8,357 bases of DNA from Candidatus Kerfeldbacteria bacterium (GCA_903867845.1 CAIPSZ010000145.1:1-8357), one strand, 5' to 3'; shown: positions 1 to 6,493, counted from the first letter of the stretch. Notes: generated from the letters alone by a model not told the origin. Program-made: numbers and translations.

Positions 1-47
1 AGGGTTGACTTTTCCGCATCAATCCTGTAGATTATTGCATTCTCGAC

Positions 48-59
48 TATACTCTACAC
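48..59 (+). promoter_or_regulatory. -10 box of a probable leaderless promoter for the C39 peptidase gene
   Basis: TATACT (48-53) matches the -10 consensus at 5 of 6 positions and lies 6 nt before the ATG at 60, so transcription would start at or next to the start codon. No Shine-Dalgarno sequence precedes the ATG, which fits a leaderless message. No good -35 sits 17 nt upstream. A separate TTGACT (5-10) with a poorer TAGATT (28-33) at 17-nt spacing is an alternative promoter giving a short leader. Confidence 0.45.
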
Positions 60-869
60 ATGCAACGAAAGTACCTCATCCTGCTCACCATGCTCGCGTT
101 CCTCCTCATCGGTTCAGGATTGTACCTGGATCGGGGGAGCATTCGCAAGCGCTTCACGAATGACCAGCCAGCATCACTACCACCCGCAGTGAATGCAAAT
201 GTATCTGTTGCAAATAGTAATCAAGCAATTACGAATGGGAATCGTAATGCTGCAGTAGCAAATGCTAACCGTGTGACAAATACATCCGTCCAACTTCCCA
301 GCGAGTACAACCTCAACGTGCCATTCGTGCAGCAAGCACCCACGGCAAACTGGGACGCCGTGCACGAGGAAATGTGCGAGGAAGCGGCGGCACTCACCGT
401 GCACTACTTCTGGCAAGGCGTGAGTAGCCCGATCGCACCACAGATTGAGACGCAGTTTTCCACCATCATGGCGTACGAGAACACGACGTTTGGCGACTAC
501 AAAGATACGACTGCCGCGCAGACCGCACAATTCATCAATGCTGTGTGGGGGTACAAACGCGTCGAGGTCGTTCCCATGCATTCACTCGAAGATGCACAGC
601 AGCAAGTGTTCGCTGGCCGACCCGTCATCATTCCCTCAGCGGGGAAGCTATTGGAAAATCCCAATTTTAAAAATGGCGGGCCGCTCTACCACAACCTGGT
701 TATTCGCGGCTGGCTGCAAGATGGCCGCATTATTACCAACGACCCCGGCACGCGCAAGGGGAACGGCTACGTGTACGACGCTGACGTGCTATGGAACGCC
801 ATTCACGACTGGAATGGCGGCGATGTTACGAATGGTGCCAAAGTGATGATTGTGGTGTACCCGAACTAG
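60..869 (+). CDS. Membrane-anchored C39-like cysteine peptidase (Peptidase_C39_2 type)
   Basis: The 269-aa protein begins with a short basic N-terminus and a hydrophobic segment (about residues 5-23) that reads as a signal anchor or uncleaved signal peptide. An Asn/Ala/Val-rich low-complexity linker follows (about 43-75). The rest (about 83-269) resembles a papain-fold C39_2 domain: LNVPFVQQAP leads into a Cys in EEMCEEAAA (Cys106), a His in YHNLVIRGW (His211) and an Asp in ITNDPGT (Asp228), a plausible Cys-His-Asp triad in the family's usual order. The domain would act outside the cytoplasmic membrane. C39 relatives cleave bacteriocin leaders, but stand-alone C39_2 proteins like this have no known substrate, and no ABC transporter or bacteriocin gene lies nearby. 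It is a single-gene unit with its own promoter and terminator. The start is supported by the -10 box 6 nt upstream and the N-terminal membrane segment. Confidence 0.85.
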   Translation: MQRKYLILLTMLAFLLIGSGLYLDRGSIRKRFTNDQPASLPPAVNANVSVANSNQAITNGNRNAAVANANRVTNTSVQLPSEYNLNVPFVQQAPTANWDAVHEEMCEEAAALTVHYFWQGVSSPIAPQIETQFSTIMAYENTTFGDYKDTTAAQTAQFINAVWGYKRVEVVPMHSLEDAQQQVFAGRPVIIPSAGKLLENPNFKNGGPLYHNLVIRGWLQDGRIITNDPGTRKGNGYVYDADVLWNAIHDWNGGDVTNGAKVMIVVYPN

Positions 870-889
870 TCGGGGTAGTGAAATGATAC

Positions 890-911
890 GCGCACGCTAG
901 AGAGCGTGCGC
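890..911. repeat. Perfect GC-rich inverted repeat (9-bp stem, 4-nt loop)
   Basis: GCGCACGCT (890-898) and AGCGTGCGC (903-911) are perfectly complementary around an AGAG loop. No T-tract follows on the + strand, so by itself it is not a standard terminator. It lies 21 nt after the peptidase stop codon and may shield the mRNA 3' end or act with the terminator at 933-965. Confidence 0.6.
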
Positions 912-932
912 TGGGATATGCAAATATGGCAA

Positions 933-965
933 GCGCGCCTTCTCTAAGGTGCGCGTTTCATTTTT
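933..965 (+). terminator. Intrinsic terminator of the C39 peptidase gene
   Basis: GCGCGCCTT (933-941) pairs with AAGGTGCGC (946-954), 9 bp including one G-T wobble, around a CTCT loop. A T-rich tail (GTTTCATTTTT, 955-965) follows, which is the form of a rho-independent terminator on the + strand. Confidence 0.8.
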
Positions 966-1013
966 ACCAACGCAGGTACGGAGACCTACGCTTGAGGTTT
1001 TGATAATACTCAA

Positions 1014-1037
1014 AGCGCACCTCTCTGCGGGTGCGCT
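1014..1037 (-). terminator. Hairpin downstream of the minus-strand DedA gene, likely terminator
   Basis: AGCGCACC (1014-1021) and GGTGCGCT (1030-1037) form a perfect 8-bp stem with an 8-nt loop. It begins 9 nt beyond the stop codon of the minus-strand gene. The sequence after the stem on the minus strand (TTGAGTATTATC) is only moderately T-rich, so termination strength is uncertain. Confidence 0.5.
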
Positions 1038-1045
1038 CACGTCCA

Positions 1046-1777
1046 TTATGTATCCGCGTGGCCGAGGAGCAAGTTCAGGAGCACGACGTGCAGCTTTTTC
1101 TTCCGCCGGCGTAAGATGACGTAGCTGGTGAGCAATGCGAGGACGACGAGGACGCCAAGCGTGATGAAGAGCATTTTGTGGTTGGCGATGCTGTGGCGGA
1201 TGGCGAGCGGGTAGTAGCCAACCGTAAACCACAGGATAGACCACACGGCTTCGCCCAGGATGACGACGGTAATGAAACTGCGGAAAGGCATTTTCAACAT
1301 GCCCGCAGCATAGTTGATGAAGCCCAGAATCCCAGCCAGGAAGAAGCGCGTGAGGAACACCACCCGGCCACCACCACCGCGTTGCAAGTACGCTACTGCT
1401 TTGACGTAGTTTTTATCCGTTTGGTCAATGCCGAGCAGGCGCAGGAAGTGCAAGCGGAAGCGACGACTCAAAGCATACGCCGTCACGTCGCCGACGACTG
1501 AGGCGAGGGTGAGCACGATAATGGAAATAACCGGATTGAAATCACCTTTTGCCGCGGCCAGACCCAAGCCAATCGGCATGAAGCTGGAAGGCAGGCCGGC
1601 GATGATATTTGCCGCAACCACCCACACGAAGATGAACCAGTACCCGTAATCGTGCGTCCACTCCAAGATGCGGCCCTGCACGCCGCTATCCACGAAGAAG
1701 CTAATCATCCACAGGACGAAGAGGATAGTGAATACCGTGGCCAGTGTACGCCAAACTCGCTGTGAGGGAATGCGCAT
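1046..1777 (-). CDS. DedA/VTT-domain integral membrane protein
   Basis: The 243-aa protein has hydrophobic segments at about residues 11-30, 45-72, 80-104, 137-160, 166-188 and 202-222, and ends in a basic cytoplasmic-type stretch (RRRKKK, about 223-228). The middle carries the DedA/VTT (SNARE-associated) pattern: a GD pair in the first half (Gly96-Asp97), a basic RRF segment after it, then FLTRFF with Arg144 and a Gly-rich GFINYAAGM re-entrant segment. DedA-family proteins are linked to lipid scrambling, undecaprenyl-phosphate recycling and proton-dependent membrane homeostasis; which applies here cannot be told from sequence. It is divergent from the glycosyltransferase/DedA unit that begins at 1918. 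The start is supported by a promoter ending 6 nt upstream, and the message would be leaderless. There is no Shine-Dalgarno sequence. Confidence 0.85.
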   Translation of the reverse strand: MRIPSQRVWRTLATVFTILFVLWMISFFVDSGVQGRILEWTHDYGYWFIFVWVVAANIIAGLPSSFMPIGLGLAAAKGDFNPVISIIVLTLASVVGDVTAYALSRRFRLHFLRLLGIDQTDKNYVKAVAYLQRGGGGRVVFLTRFFLAGILGFINYAAGMLKMPFRSFITVVILGEAVWSILWFTVGYYPLAIRHSIANHKMLFITLGVLVVLALLTSYVILRRRKKKLHVVLLNLLLGHADT

Positions 1778-1783
1778 GCACGT

Positions 1784-1812
1784 AGTCTACCGTGCGTGAA
1801 TTGCCTTGCCAA
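1784..1812 (-). promoter_or_regulatory. Sigma70-like promoter of the minus-strand DedA gene (leaderless)
   Basis: Read on the minus strand, TTGGCA (1812-1807, 5 of 6 to the -35 consensus) is separated by exactly 17 nt from TAGACT (1789-1784, 4 of 6 to the -10 consensus). The ATG begins 6 nt after the -10 box, so the transcript should start at the start codon. The octamer GGTAGACT recurs at the promoter of the sigma-factor gene at 6416-6423. Confidence 0.6.
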
Positions 1813-1869
1813 CACAGCGTACGGCGCAGCATCCTGAAGACATGCTGACTCGTATGCCGGTACGCCACG

Positions 1870-1878
1870 TGGTACAGT
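1870..1878 (+). promoter_or_regulatory. Candidate extended -10 promoter of the glycosyltransferase gene
   Basis: TACAGT (1873-1878) is directly preceded by TGG (1870-1872), the TGn extension that can replace a good -35 box; no convincing -35 lies upstream. It would give a leader of about 33 nt. The 8-bp palindrome CCACGTGG (1865-1872) overlaps it and could be a repressor site, though an 8-bp palindrome may arise by chance. Confidence 0.35.
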
Positions 1879-1917
1879 GAGGGCAGATCGCCACCCGCAT
1901 TCACCAGAGCAGTTCGT

Positions 1918-3156
1918 ATGCGCATTGGCATTGTTTCGGAGAGCTACTACCCGGCATTCGGCGGGATTGCTGAACACGTCCATAATTTAGCGCGTGCCCT
2001 TCGGGAGCGTGGGCACACGGTGAAAGTTATCTCCACCTCGTACGGCGAGTACGCGGACGCACCCTACAACACGCAGGATGTCATTCGGGTTGGCCGCGCC
2101 TCCATGAAGTTGCGGAAGAACGGGTCCGAAGGCCACATTGCCCTAGGGCTGGGCTTGGGCATGCAGCTGAAGAAAATTTTTCGGCGCGAGCAGTTCGACA
2201 TCGTGCACGTGCAGAGCCCCGAGCAACCCATGCTTGAACTCCTCGCAGTGCTGAATTCACCAACCGTGACAGTCGGCACGTTCCACGCACAGTACGATCA
2301 GAGCTTGCCCCTGGGCATCCTGCGGCCCATCGTGGCGCACGCCCTGCAACGCTTGCACGGTCGCATCGCCGTTTCCAGCGCAGCGAAGCGCTCCATCCAG
2401 CACTACTTTCCGGAAGGTGAGTACGCGGTTATTCCCAACGGCGTAAACGTGGAACGCTTCACTCACGCGGAACCGCTACCACAGTACGCTGACCGACCGA
2501 ACCTGCTGTTCATTGGGAACTTCGCCATTCGCAAAGGCTTCATTCATGTGCTGGACGCCTACCTCTCACTGAAGAAGCGCTGGCCGAATTTGCGCTTGCT
2601 CGCTGTGGGCGATGGTACCTTGCGCAACCAGTACGAGCAGGAGTTGGGTGAGCGCGCTGGCACCGACGTCATTTTTACTGGCCGTGTGTCCACGGAAGAT
2701 TTACCGCGCTACTACGCGTCGGCAACCGTGTTCTGCGCGCCGGCCACAGGTCGGGAGAGTTTTGGCATCGTGCTGGCCGAAGCCATGGCTGCCGGGGTGC
2801 CCATTGTCGCGTCCAATATCGATGGGTACCGTGCGGTGGTCGGAAACACGCACGCGGCGATACTCGTCCCGCCCGGGAATGCCGAAGCCATTGACCGTGC
2901 GGTTGATGCGCTCCTCCACAATCCTGCGCAGCGGGCGGCAATGAGCGCAGCTGGGCGAAAAGCTGCGGTAACGTACCAGTGGTCTGCTGTTGCTGAACGT
3001 GTTGAAGCTGTGTACGAAAAGGCCCGTGCTGCCTACCCGGCAACCGTACCTATTATTCCAGGGTGGCGGTGGTTGTACCGAAGCGTACCCGTGCCAGCAC
3101 ACGTTCCAGTTGCTGAGGCATCACAAACTTCGTCAGACGAGCTACACGATGAGTGA
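1918..3156 (+). CDS. GT-B fold glycosyltransferase, GT4 family (PimA-like)
   Basis: The 412-aa protein is full length for the family. The N-terminal Rossmann domain starts MRIGIVSESYYPAFGGIAEHV with the GG loop (Gly15-Gly16) that contacts the nucleotide-sugar phosphate, and TFHA (His123) is at the usual acceptor-site position. The C-terminal domain has FIGNFAIRKG (Arg205, Lys206, phosphate contacts), VGDG (about 230-233), and the E-x7-E motif in GRESFGIVLAE (Glu280, Glu288). Known relatives are retaining enzymes that transfer mannose or another sugar from a nucleotide donor to a lipid or polysaccharide acceptor at the inner face of the membrane; PimA acts on phosphatidylinositol. The acceptor and sugar here are unknown. 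A tail of about 40 residues rich in Pro, Val and Ala follows the catalytic domain. Its stop overlaps the next gene (ATGAGTGA), so the two are surely co-transcribed and probably translationally coupled. No clear Shine-Dalgarno sequence precedes the start. Confidence 0.9.
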   Translation: MRIGIVSESYYPAFGGIAEHVHNLARALRERGHTVKVISTSYGEYADAPYNTQDVIRVGRASMKLRKNGSEGHIALGLGLGMQLKKIFRREQFDIVHVQSPEQPMLELLAVLNSPTVTVGTFHAQYDQSLPLGILRPIVAHALQRLHGRIAVSSAAKRSIQHYFPEGEYAVIPNGVNVERFTHAEPLPQYADRPNLLFIGNFAIRKGFIHVLDAYLSLKKRWPNLRLLAVGDGTLRNQYEQELGERAGTDVIFTGRVSTEDLPRYYASATVFCAPATGRESFGIVLAEAMAAGVPIVASNIDGYRAVVGNTHAAILVPPGNAEAIDRAVDALLHNPAQRAAMSAAGRKAAVTYQWSAVAERVEAVYEKARAAYPATVPIIPGWRWLYRSVPVPAHVPVAEASQTSSDELHDE

Positions 3157-3796
3157 CCAGACGTTTTTTGCGAACGTCTTCAACCACTTCGGTTTACTCG
3201 GGGTATGGGGTTTAGTGTCCTTCGAAGCATTTGAGTTCGTTGCCTCGCTCCCCATTGGGCCTTTCATTGTTATCCTGGGTGGCTTAGCGTCGCACGGTTC
3301 AATCTCAGTGGTAGCCTTGTGGTTCACGGTCTACACGGCAGTAGTCACTGGCGATAACCTTGGCTTCTTCGTGGGCCGGAAATTTGGCCGGCCCATTCTG
3401 CAACGGTTTGGCTCGCGGCTCATCAAGCAGAAAAACATTGATAAAGCCGAAGGATTCTTCGTGCGCTACGGTGCCATTGCCGTCTTCTTCACGCGCTTCA
3501 TCATTGCCACCATTGCCGCGCCACTCAACGTCATTGCCGGTGCGTCAGACTTACCGTGGCGGAAGTTTATCATTGCGGACCTGCTTGGCCAGGCCGGCTG
3601 GGCGTCTATGTACGTATTCCTGGGTTACTTCCTAGCCGATGATATCGAGCGCATTGTTGGCATTGTGCAGGAAGCGCACGTAACGCTCATTAGCCTCATC
3701 ACCTTGGTCGTGGTGGTGGCAGTTGGATTGGTGTACTACCGCGCCATTCGCAAGCACGTGCGCATGGTGAAGAAGTACAAGCAGTCACCTCGTTGA
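3149..3796 (+). CDS. DedA family integral membrane protein
   Basis: I place the start at the ATG at 3149, which overlaps the last 8 nt of the glycosyltransferase gene; upstream in-frame starts would lie inside that gene and add a non-DedA sequence. The resulting 215-aa protein is typical DedA size. Acidic residues sit in an early membrane segment (FEAFEF, Glu26/Glu29), followed by GDNLGFFVGRKFG (Gly68-Asp69), FFVRYGAIAVFFTRFI (Arg116) and NVIAGASDLPWRKF (Gly131), matching the conserved acidic and Arg residues of the family. A final hydrophobic helix (about 178-197) precedes a basic tail. It would sit in the cytoplasmic membrane and take part in lipid translocation or undecaprenyl-phosphate recycling by family analogy. 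Coupling with a glycosyltransferase suggests a joint role in making or moving a lipid-linked glycan, which is inference. Confidence 0.9.
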   Translation: MSDQTFFANVFNHFGLLGVWGLVSFEAFEFVASLPIGPFIVILGGLASHGSISVVALWFTVYTAVVTGDNLGFFVGRKFGRPILQRFGSRLIKQKNIDKAEGFFVRYGAIAVFFTRFIIATIAAPLNVIAGASDLPWRKFIIADLLGQAGWASMYVFLGYFLADDIERIVGIVQEAHVTLISLITLVVVVAVGLVYYRAIRKHVRMVKKYKQSPR

Positions 3797-3811
3797 CAGG
3801 GGCGCCTAACC

Positions 3812-3829
3812 TTGTTAAGACCATAACAA
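3812..3829. promoter_or_regulatory. Inverted repeat TTGTTA-N6-TAACAA upstream of the HAD gene
   Basis: TTGTTA (3812-3817) and TAACAA (3824-3829) form a perfect 6+6 dyad with a 6-nt centre, 27 nt before the HAD start codon. It has the form of an operator for a dimeric regulator, or a weak RNA hairpin. A TTGACA (3793-3798) lies just upstream, overlapping the DedA stop codon, but no good -10 is found at standard spacing. Confidence 0.3.
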
Positions 3830-3855
3830 AGCGTAACTGCAGGTAAAGGATAAAT

Positions 3856-4684
3856 ATGCAAAAGACAATAACTGATGTGTTTTCAGATTTAGACTACACA
3901 ATTGTTGATTTCAACACTGCCCATTCCCAAGCAATTGCCGCTGTGGCAAAAACGTATGGTGATACTTTTGCCAGAACGTTTGATGGATGGTTCCAAACAA
4001 CACTCGAAGGCCGACGGATTCGGGGTGATGACTGGTCCACGGTTCCTGGTGGAAAGGTACGGTTTGAAGCCATAGCTAAAGCAATCCATGCTGAACTGGG
4101 TTCGGGAAAGTACTTGCCGTGGAGCCGACAGCTCGGTGCCGTCTACGTACAAGAAGCACTTAGCCTACCTGTGAATCGTCAGGAGGCAGAAGCCATTGGC
4201 AACTTCTACTGGAAGTTTATGGCCGAGAATGTGGTTGTATACCCCGAAGCGAGGGCTTTCATACAGCGGCTGCACGCTGCCGGCATTCACTTCCATTTTT
4301 ACCGGTTCGGATAGCCATTTGCAGTGGAAGAATGGCGTGTGGCTGTATGACCAAGAATATTCGCGAAAGGTGAAAGCTGAGCGTGTTCAGTCACTTATTC
4401 AACAGGGCTTACACATCGCCAGTGTCACTATCGGCGACCCCATAGATAAGCCCGATCCACTGTTTTACAAAACGATGGTGCAAAATGCCGAGCGAGCCAT
4501 TGGTAAGGCAATCAATCCATCAACCGCAATTACCGTTGGCGATTCACACGAGGCAGATGTTCGCGCGCCACTTGCGTGTTTGGGTTTTCATGCAGGGTAC
4601 TGGCTGACTCCTGGCCAACCTTCCACGCAGTTGGACGAGCGTACAATGTCGATAGGTTCGCTTCTCGACATTCCGAATCATTGA
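3856..4684 (+). pseudogene. HAD-superfamily hydrolase interrupted by a frameshift
   Basis: Two overlapping frames (3856-4314 and the frame ending at 4684) together give one complete HAD phosphatase-like protein. Removing one T from the T5 run at 4296-4300 restores a 275-aa product. The first part has motif I, DLDYT (Asp11, Asp13), and an alpha-helical cap. At the junction the repaired reading IHFHFTGSDS gives motif II (Thr149). The second part has DKPDP with the motif III Lys (Lys198) and VGDSHEAD for motif IV (Asp229, Asp234). All catalytic residues are therefore present. Relatives dephosphorylate small metabolites such as phosphoglycolate or nucleotides; the substrate here is unknown. The gene has a real Shine-Dalgarno (AAGGA, 3846-3850, 5 nt before ATG), unlike its neighbours, and looks more AT-rich. 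The break may be an assembly or sequencing error at a homopolymer, a recent pseudogene, or +1 frameshifting. Confidence 0.8.
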
Positions 4685-4695
4685 TCAGAAAATTG

Positions 4696-4723
4696 AAGCC
4701 CGCACAACGTGTGGGCTTTTTAT
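4696..4723 (+). terminator. Intrinsic terminator of the HAD gene
   Basis: AAGCCCGCAC (4696-4705) pairs with GTGTGGGCTT (4709-4718), 10 bp with one G-T wobble, around a 3-nt loop. The T-run at 4717-4721 follows, 12 nt after the stop codon. On the minus strand the stem is followed by CAATTTTC, so it may also stop the opposing sigma-factor operon. Confidence 0.85.
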
Positions 4724-4732
4724 TACTACACA

Positions 4733-4762
4733 CACGACCAACCCCGGGTGGGACTGGTCGTG
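4733..4762. repeat. Inverted repeat at the 3' end of the minus-strand operon
   Basis: CACGACCA (4733-4740) and TGGTCGTG (4755-4762) are perfectly complementary across a 14-nt, very GC-rich loop. No T-tract follows on either strand. It sits between convergent transcription units, 31 nt beyond the stop of the small minus-strand ORF, and may stabilise that 3' end or add to the neighbouring terminator. Confidence 0.55.
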
Positions 4763-4793
4763 CAGTACTGAAACTCTCCGCAACTCGATAGGG

Positions 4794-4943
4794 TTACTTG
4801 GCTTTGCTCGCGGTTATTGCTGGGTGCTGGCTTTTCGTCAGCCTCAAACCACTGGCGGCAATAGCCGATCCCGTGGACATGCCCAGGACAATGGCGAGGA
4901 TGAGGGCACCGCTGGCGCGGCGTAAGGTTTTGGATGACGGCAT
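4794..4943 (-). CDS. Small protein with signal peptide (49 aa), possible third operon gene
   Basis: This short minus-strand frame begins with ATG at 4943 and ends with TAA at 4794. The N-terminus is basic (KTLRR, residues 5-9), followed by a hydrophobic core (GALILAIVLG, about 12-21) and a small-residue region with AIAA (27-30), a good signal-peptidase I site. The mature part would be only about 20 residues, basic, with Ser, Lys and His. It lies 71 nt downstream of the membrane-protein gene on the same strand and ahead of a hairpin, so co-transcription is likely. No Shine-Dalgarno or -10 box is visible directly upstream, and I recognise no family. It could be a secreted peptide or small envelope protein, or chance; the textbook signal-peptide layout is the only argument for it. 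Confidence 0.45.
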   Translation of the reverse strand: MPSSKTLRRASGALILAIVLGMSTGSAIAASGLRLTKSQHPAITASKAK

Positions 4944-5014
4944 GGGTAGGTGTGGTTAAGCGGTGAGCGCTGGCACTGTGTAGTACAGCGTAGCGCTTGC
5001 CATCTTTCACGTTC

Positions 5015-5833
5015 CTACCGATTCCCGTTTGTATTGGCGTTTTTTGCCTTTTCCAAATCTCTTTGCGCTGCTGCTTGTGCATCTTTCGCCTTCTGCTTCT
5101 CTACGGTATCAATGCGCTCCATAACCTCTTCCTGAAAACGCGCTGGCACTTTTTGCACGGTCTTCGCATCGACGGTTCCTTGCTTCTCTGTCCCCGTTAC
5201 CTGCACCACGGAATTTGCCTGTACCGGAGCAGTAGGAGAAACTTTAGTGGTGGCGCTTACCTGTACCGGGATGGCCTCGCCCTTCCGGTTGATGAGCGTG
5301 AAGCTACTGGCTTGCACGTTACGCGCCTGGCCAATGTAGGTATTCGCCGGTTCAGTCGTAGCAACATTTTGCAGTGCGGGGCCCACAACCGGGAAGCTAC
5401 TCGTGGTAAATTGCTGCAACTGGTCGTGCCCGGGCAGGTTTTCGATGAGCACGCTCAACCCAACTATCACGACGGGTATGGCAATGATGCTGTACAGGAT
5501 TGGCAGGCGCCAGGCGCGAGACGAACGACTGACGATGAGCGCAAGGGTGAGGAGTAGTGCCAGGAGGAGCGCGGCGGGGATCCACGGAAATGCATTGAGC
5601 ACTAACCCGAGGTTTCCCATGCCACTGAAGATGAGGTTCAAGCTACCATTCGTGCGCAAGCCGTAGAGCAGGGAACTGGTGTGCAGGATGAGGAGTATGG
5701 CAAGAAACACGATGCCAGCAATAACCAGCACGTGCGGCAGTAACAGGCGCCACTTGGGTTTCATGGTGACGTGTTTATCCCGTATGGCTTGGGCCAGACG
5801 TTCCTGCATGGTGTGCTGTTCGGGTGCGTTCAT
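5015..5833 (-). CDS. Membrane protein with external DUF5666-like domain, possible anti-sigma or sensor partner
   Basis: The 272-aa protein starts with about 28 mainly cytoplasmic-type residues containing a short helix (ERLAQAIRDKH). Hydrophobic segments follow at about 30-50, 83-102 and 109-131, with a weaker one near 66-82. After the last helix comes a region with the look of a DUF5666-type beta domain (about 165-230: YIGQARNVQASSFTLINRKGE, then VQANSVVQVTGTEKQGTVDAKTVQKV). The end is a charged, probably coiled-coil segment (about 231-266) and an Asn-rich tail. Its ATG overlaps the sigma-factor stop codon (ATGA), so the two are translationally coupled. A membrane protein co-translated with an ECF sigma factor is often its anti-sigma factor. 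However, no zinc-binding HxxxCxxC anti-sigma motif is present, so that role is inferred from position only. Confidence 0.75.
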   Translation of the reverse strand: MNAPEQHTMQERLAQAIRDKHVTMKPKWRLLLPHVLVIAGIVFLAILLILHTSSLLYGLRTNGSLNLIFSGMGNLGLVLNAFPWIPAALLLALLLTLALIVSRSSRAWRLPILYSIIAIPVVIVGLSVLIENLPGHDQLQQFTTSSFPVVGPALQNVATTEPANTYIGQARNVQASSFTLINRKGEAIPVQVSATTKVSPTAPVQANSVVQVTGTEKQGTVDAKTVQKVPARFQEEVMERIDTVEKQKAKDAQAAAQRDLEKAKNANTNGNR

Positions 5834-6408
5834 AGGGTAATGCCACGTTCAGCGGCGAGCTTGGTGAGTTTGGTGCGGCCGCGGCTGATGCGGACGCCGA
5901 CGGTGGACACGGGGAGGTGCATGATGTCGGAAATTTCGTTGTAGTCCAGCTCTTCGTAGTAGAACAGGACGAGCGGTTCACGGTACTTGGCGTCAATGCC
6001 ATCCAGGAGTTTATCTAAGAGCTCGCGCGTCTGCTTAATCTCTAGGTCGCGGTCGGGTCGCTGCGTGGCTACCGGATGGGGGAACAGCACGTCCGGATCG
6101 AAGAAGGGCAAAGGCTCGCGGTCGCGCCGCTTGAGCGCGTTCACGAAAGCGTTGTGGGCAATGCGGTAGATCCACGGGGAGAAGCGGCGGTCTGGATCGA
6201 AACTGCGAAAGTTCACGAACGCGCTCAGGAACACGTTCTGTACGATATCTTCAATGTGCTCGCGACTGGAGAGGAAGCGGTAGCCGTAGCGCTTGAGCTT
6301 GGCCTCGTACCGTTGCACGAGTTCGCCAAACGCCTCGCTGTCGCCAGCTTGGACTCGTTTCGCAATCTCCTCGTCCGTCTGGCCTGGTGGGGGAGCAATT
6401 TCTGCCAT
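5830..6408 (-). CDS. ECF-type sigma-70 family RNA polymerase sigma factor
   Basis: The 192-aa protein has the two-domain layout of extracytoplasmic-function sigma factors. Region 2 runs from about residue 24 to 95: EAFGELVQRYEAKLKRYGYRF, then DIVQNVFLSAFVNFRSFDPDRRFSPWIYRIAHNAFVNALKRR, which holds the core-binding and -10 recognition helices. A linker of about 45 residues follows. Region 4 (about 137-185) carries YREPLVLFYYEELDYNEISDIMHLP and the helix-turn-helix end VGVRISRGRTKL, which reads the -35 element. It is followed by a membrane protein with an ATGA overlap, the usual arrangement for a sigma factor held inactive at the membrane. The start is supported by a TAGACT -10 box 7 nt upstream, so the mRNA would be leaderless. 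The signal and regulon are unknown. Confidence 0.93.
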   Translation of the reverse strand: MAEIAPPPGQTDEEIAKRVQAGDSEAFGELVQRYEAKLKRYGYRFLSSREHIEDIVQNVFLSAFVNFRSFDPDRRFSPWIYRIAHNAFVNALKRRDREPLPFFDPDVLFPHPVATQRPDRDLEIKQTRELLDKLLDGIDAKYREPLVLFYYEELDYNEISDIMHLPVSTVGVRISRGRTKLTKLAAERGITL

Positions 6409-6415
6409 AAACCCC

Positions 6416-6444
6416 AGTCTACCTACTAGTACAGCATTTGGCTA
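6416..6444 (-). promoter_or_regulatory. Promoter of the sigma-factor operon (leaderless)
   Basis: On the minus strand TAGCCA (6444-6439, 4 of 6 to the -35 consensus) is 17 nt from TAGACT (6421-6416), which ends 7 nt before the ATG at 6408. The GGTAGACT octamer (6423-6416) is identical to that at the DedA promoter at 1784-1791, so the two genes may be read by the same sigma factor, possibly this one. Confidence 0.5.
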
Positions 6445-6464
6445 CTTCTTCTTCCAGGTAGGGG

Positions 6465-6493
6465 TTGACAGATTTCCCAAGGTGCGCTAGTAT
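6465..6493 (+). promoter_or_regulatory. Sigma70-like promoter of ncRNA unit 1
   Basis: A perfect -35 TTGACA (6465-6470) is separated by 17 nt from TAGTAT (6488-6493, 4 of 6). The expected start is near G6499. The downstream transcript contains no convincing protein gene and ends at the terminator at 6849-6883. Confidence 0.65.

Noticed and set aside
2675..3102. Long antisense frames over the glycosyltransferase gene (and a similar one at 897-1244)
   Set aside because: They are shadows of real genes in GC-rich sequence, with Arg/Pro/His-rich low-quality translations and no motifs.
2990..3148. N-terminal extension of the second DedA protein
   Set aside because: It overlaps the glycosyltransferase coding sequence and encodes no DedA-like sequence; the ATG at 3149 gives the normal family length.
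3793..3821. TTGACA plus TAAGAC as a promoter for the HAD gene
   Set aside because: The -10 match is only 3 of 6 and the -35 overlaps the preceding stop codon; noted only as a weak possibility.
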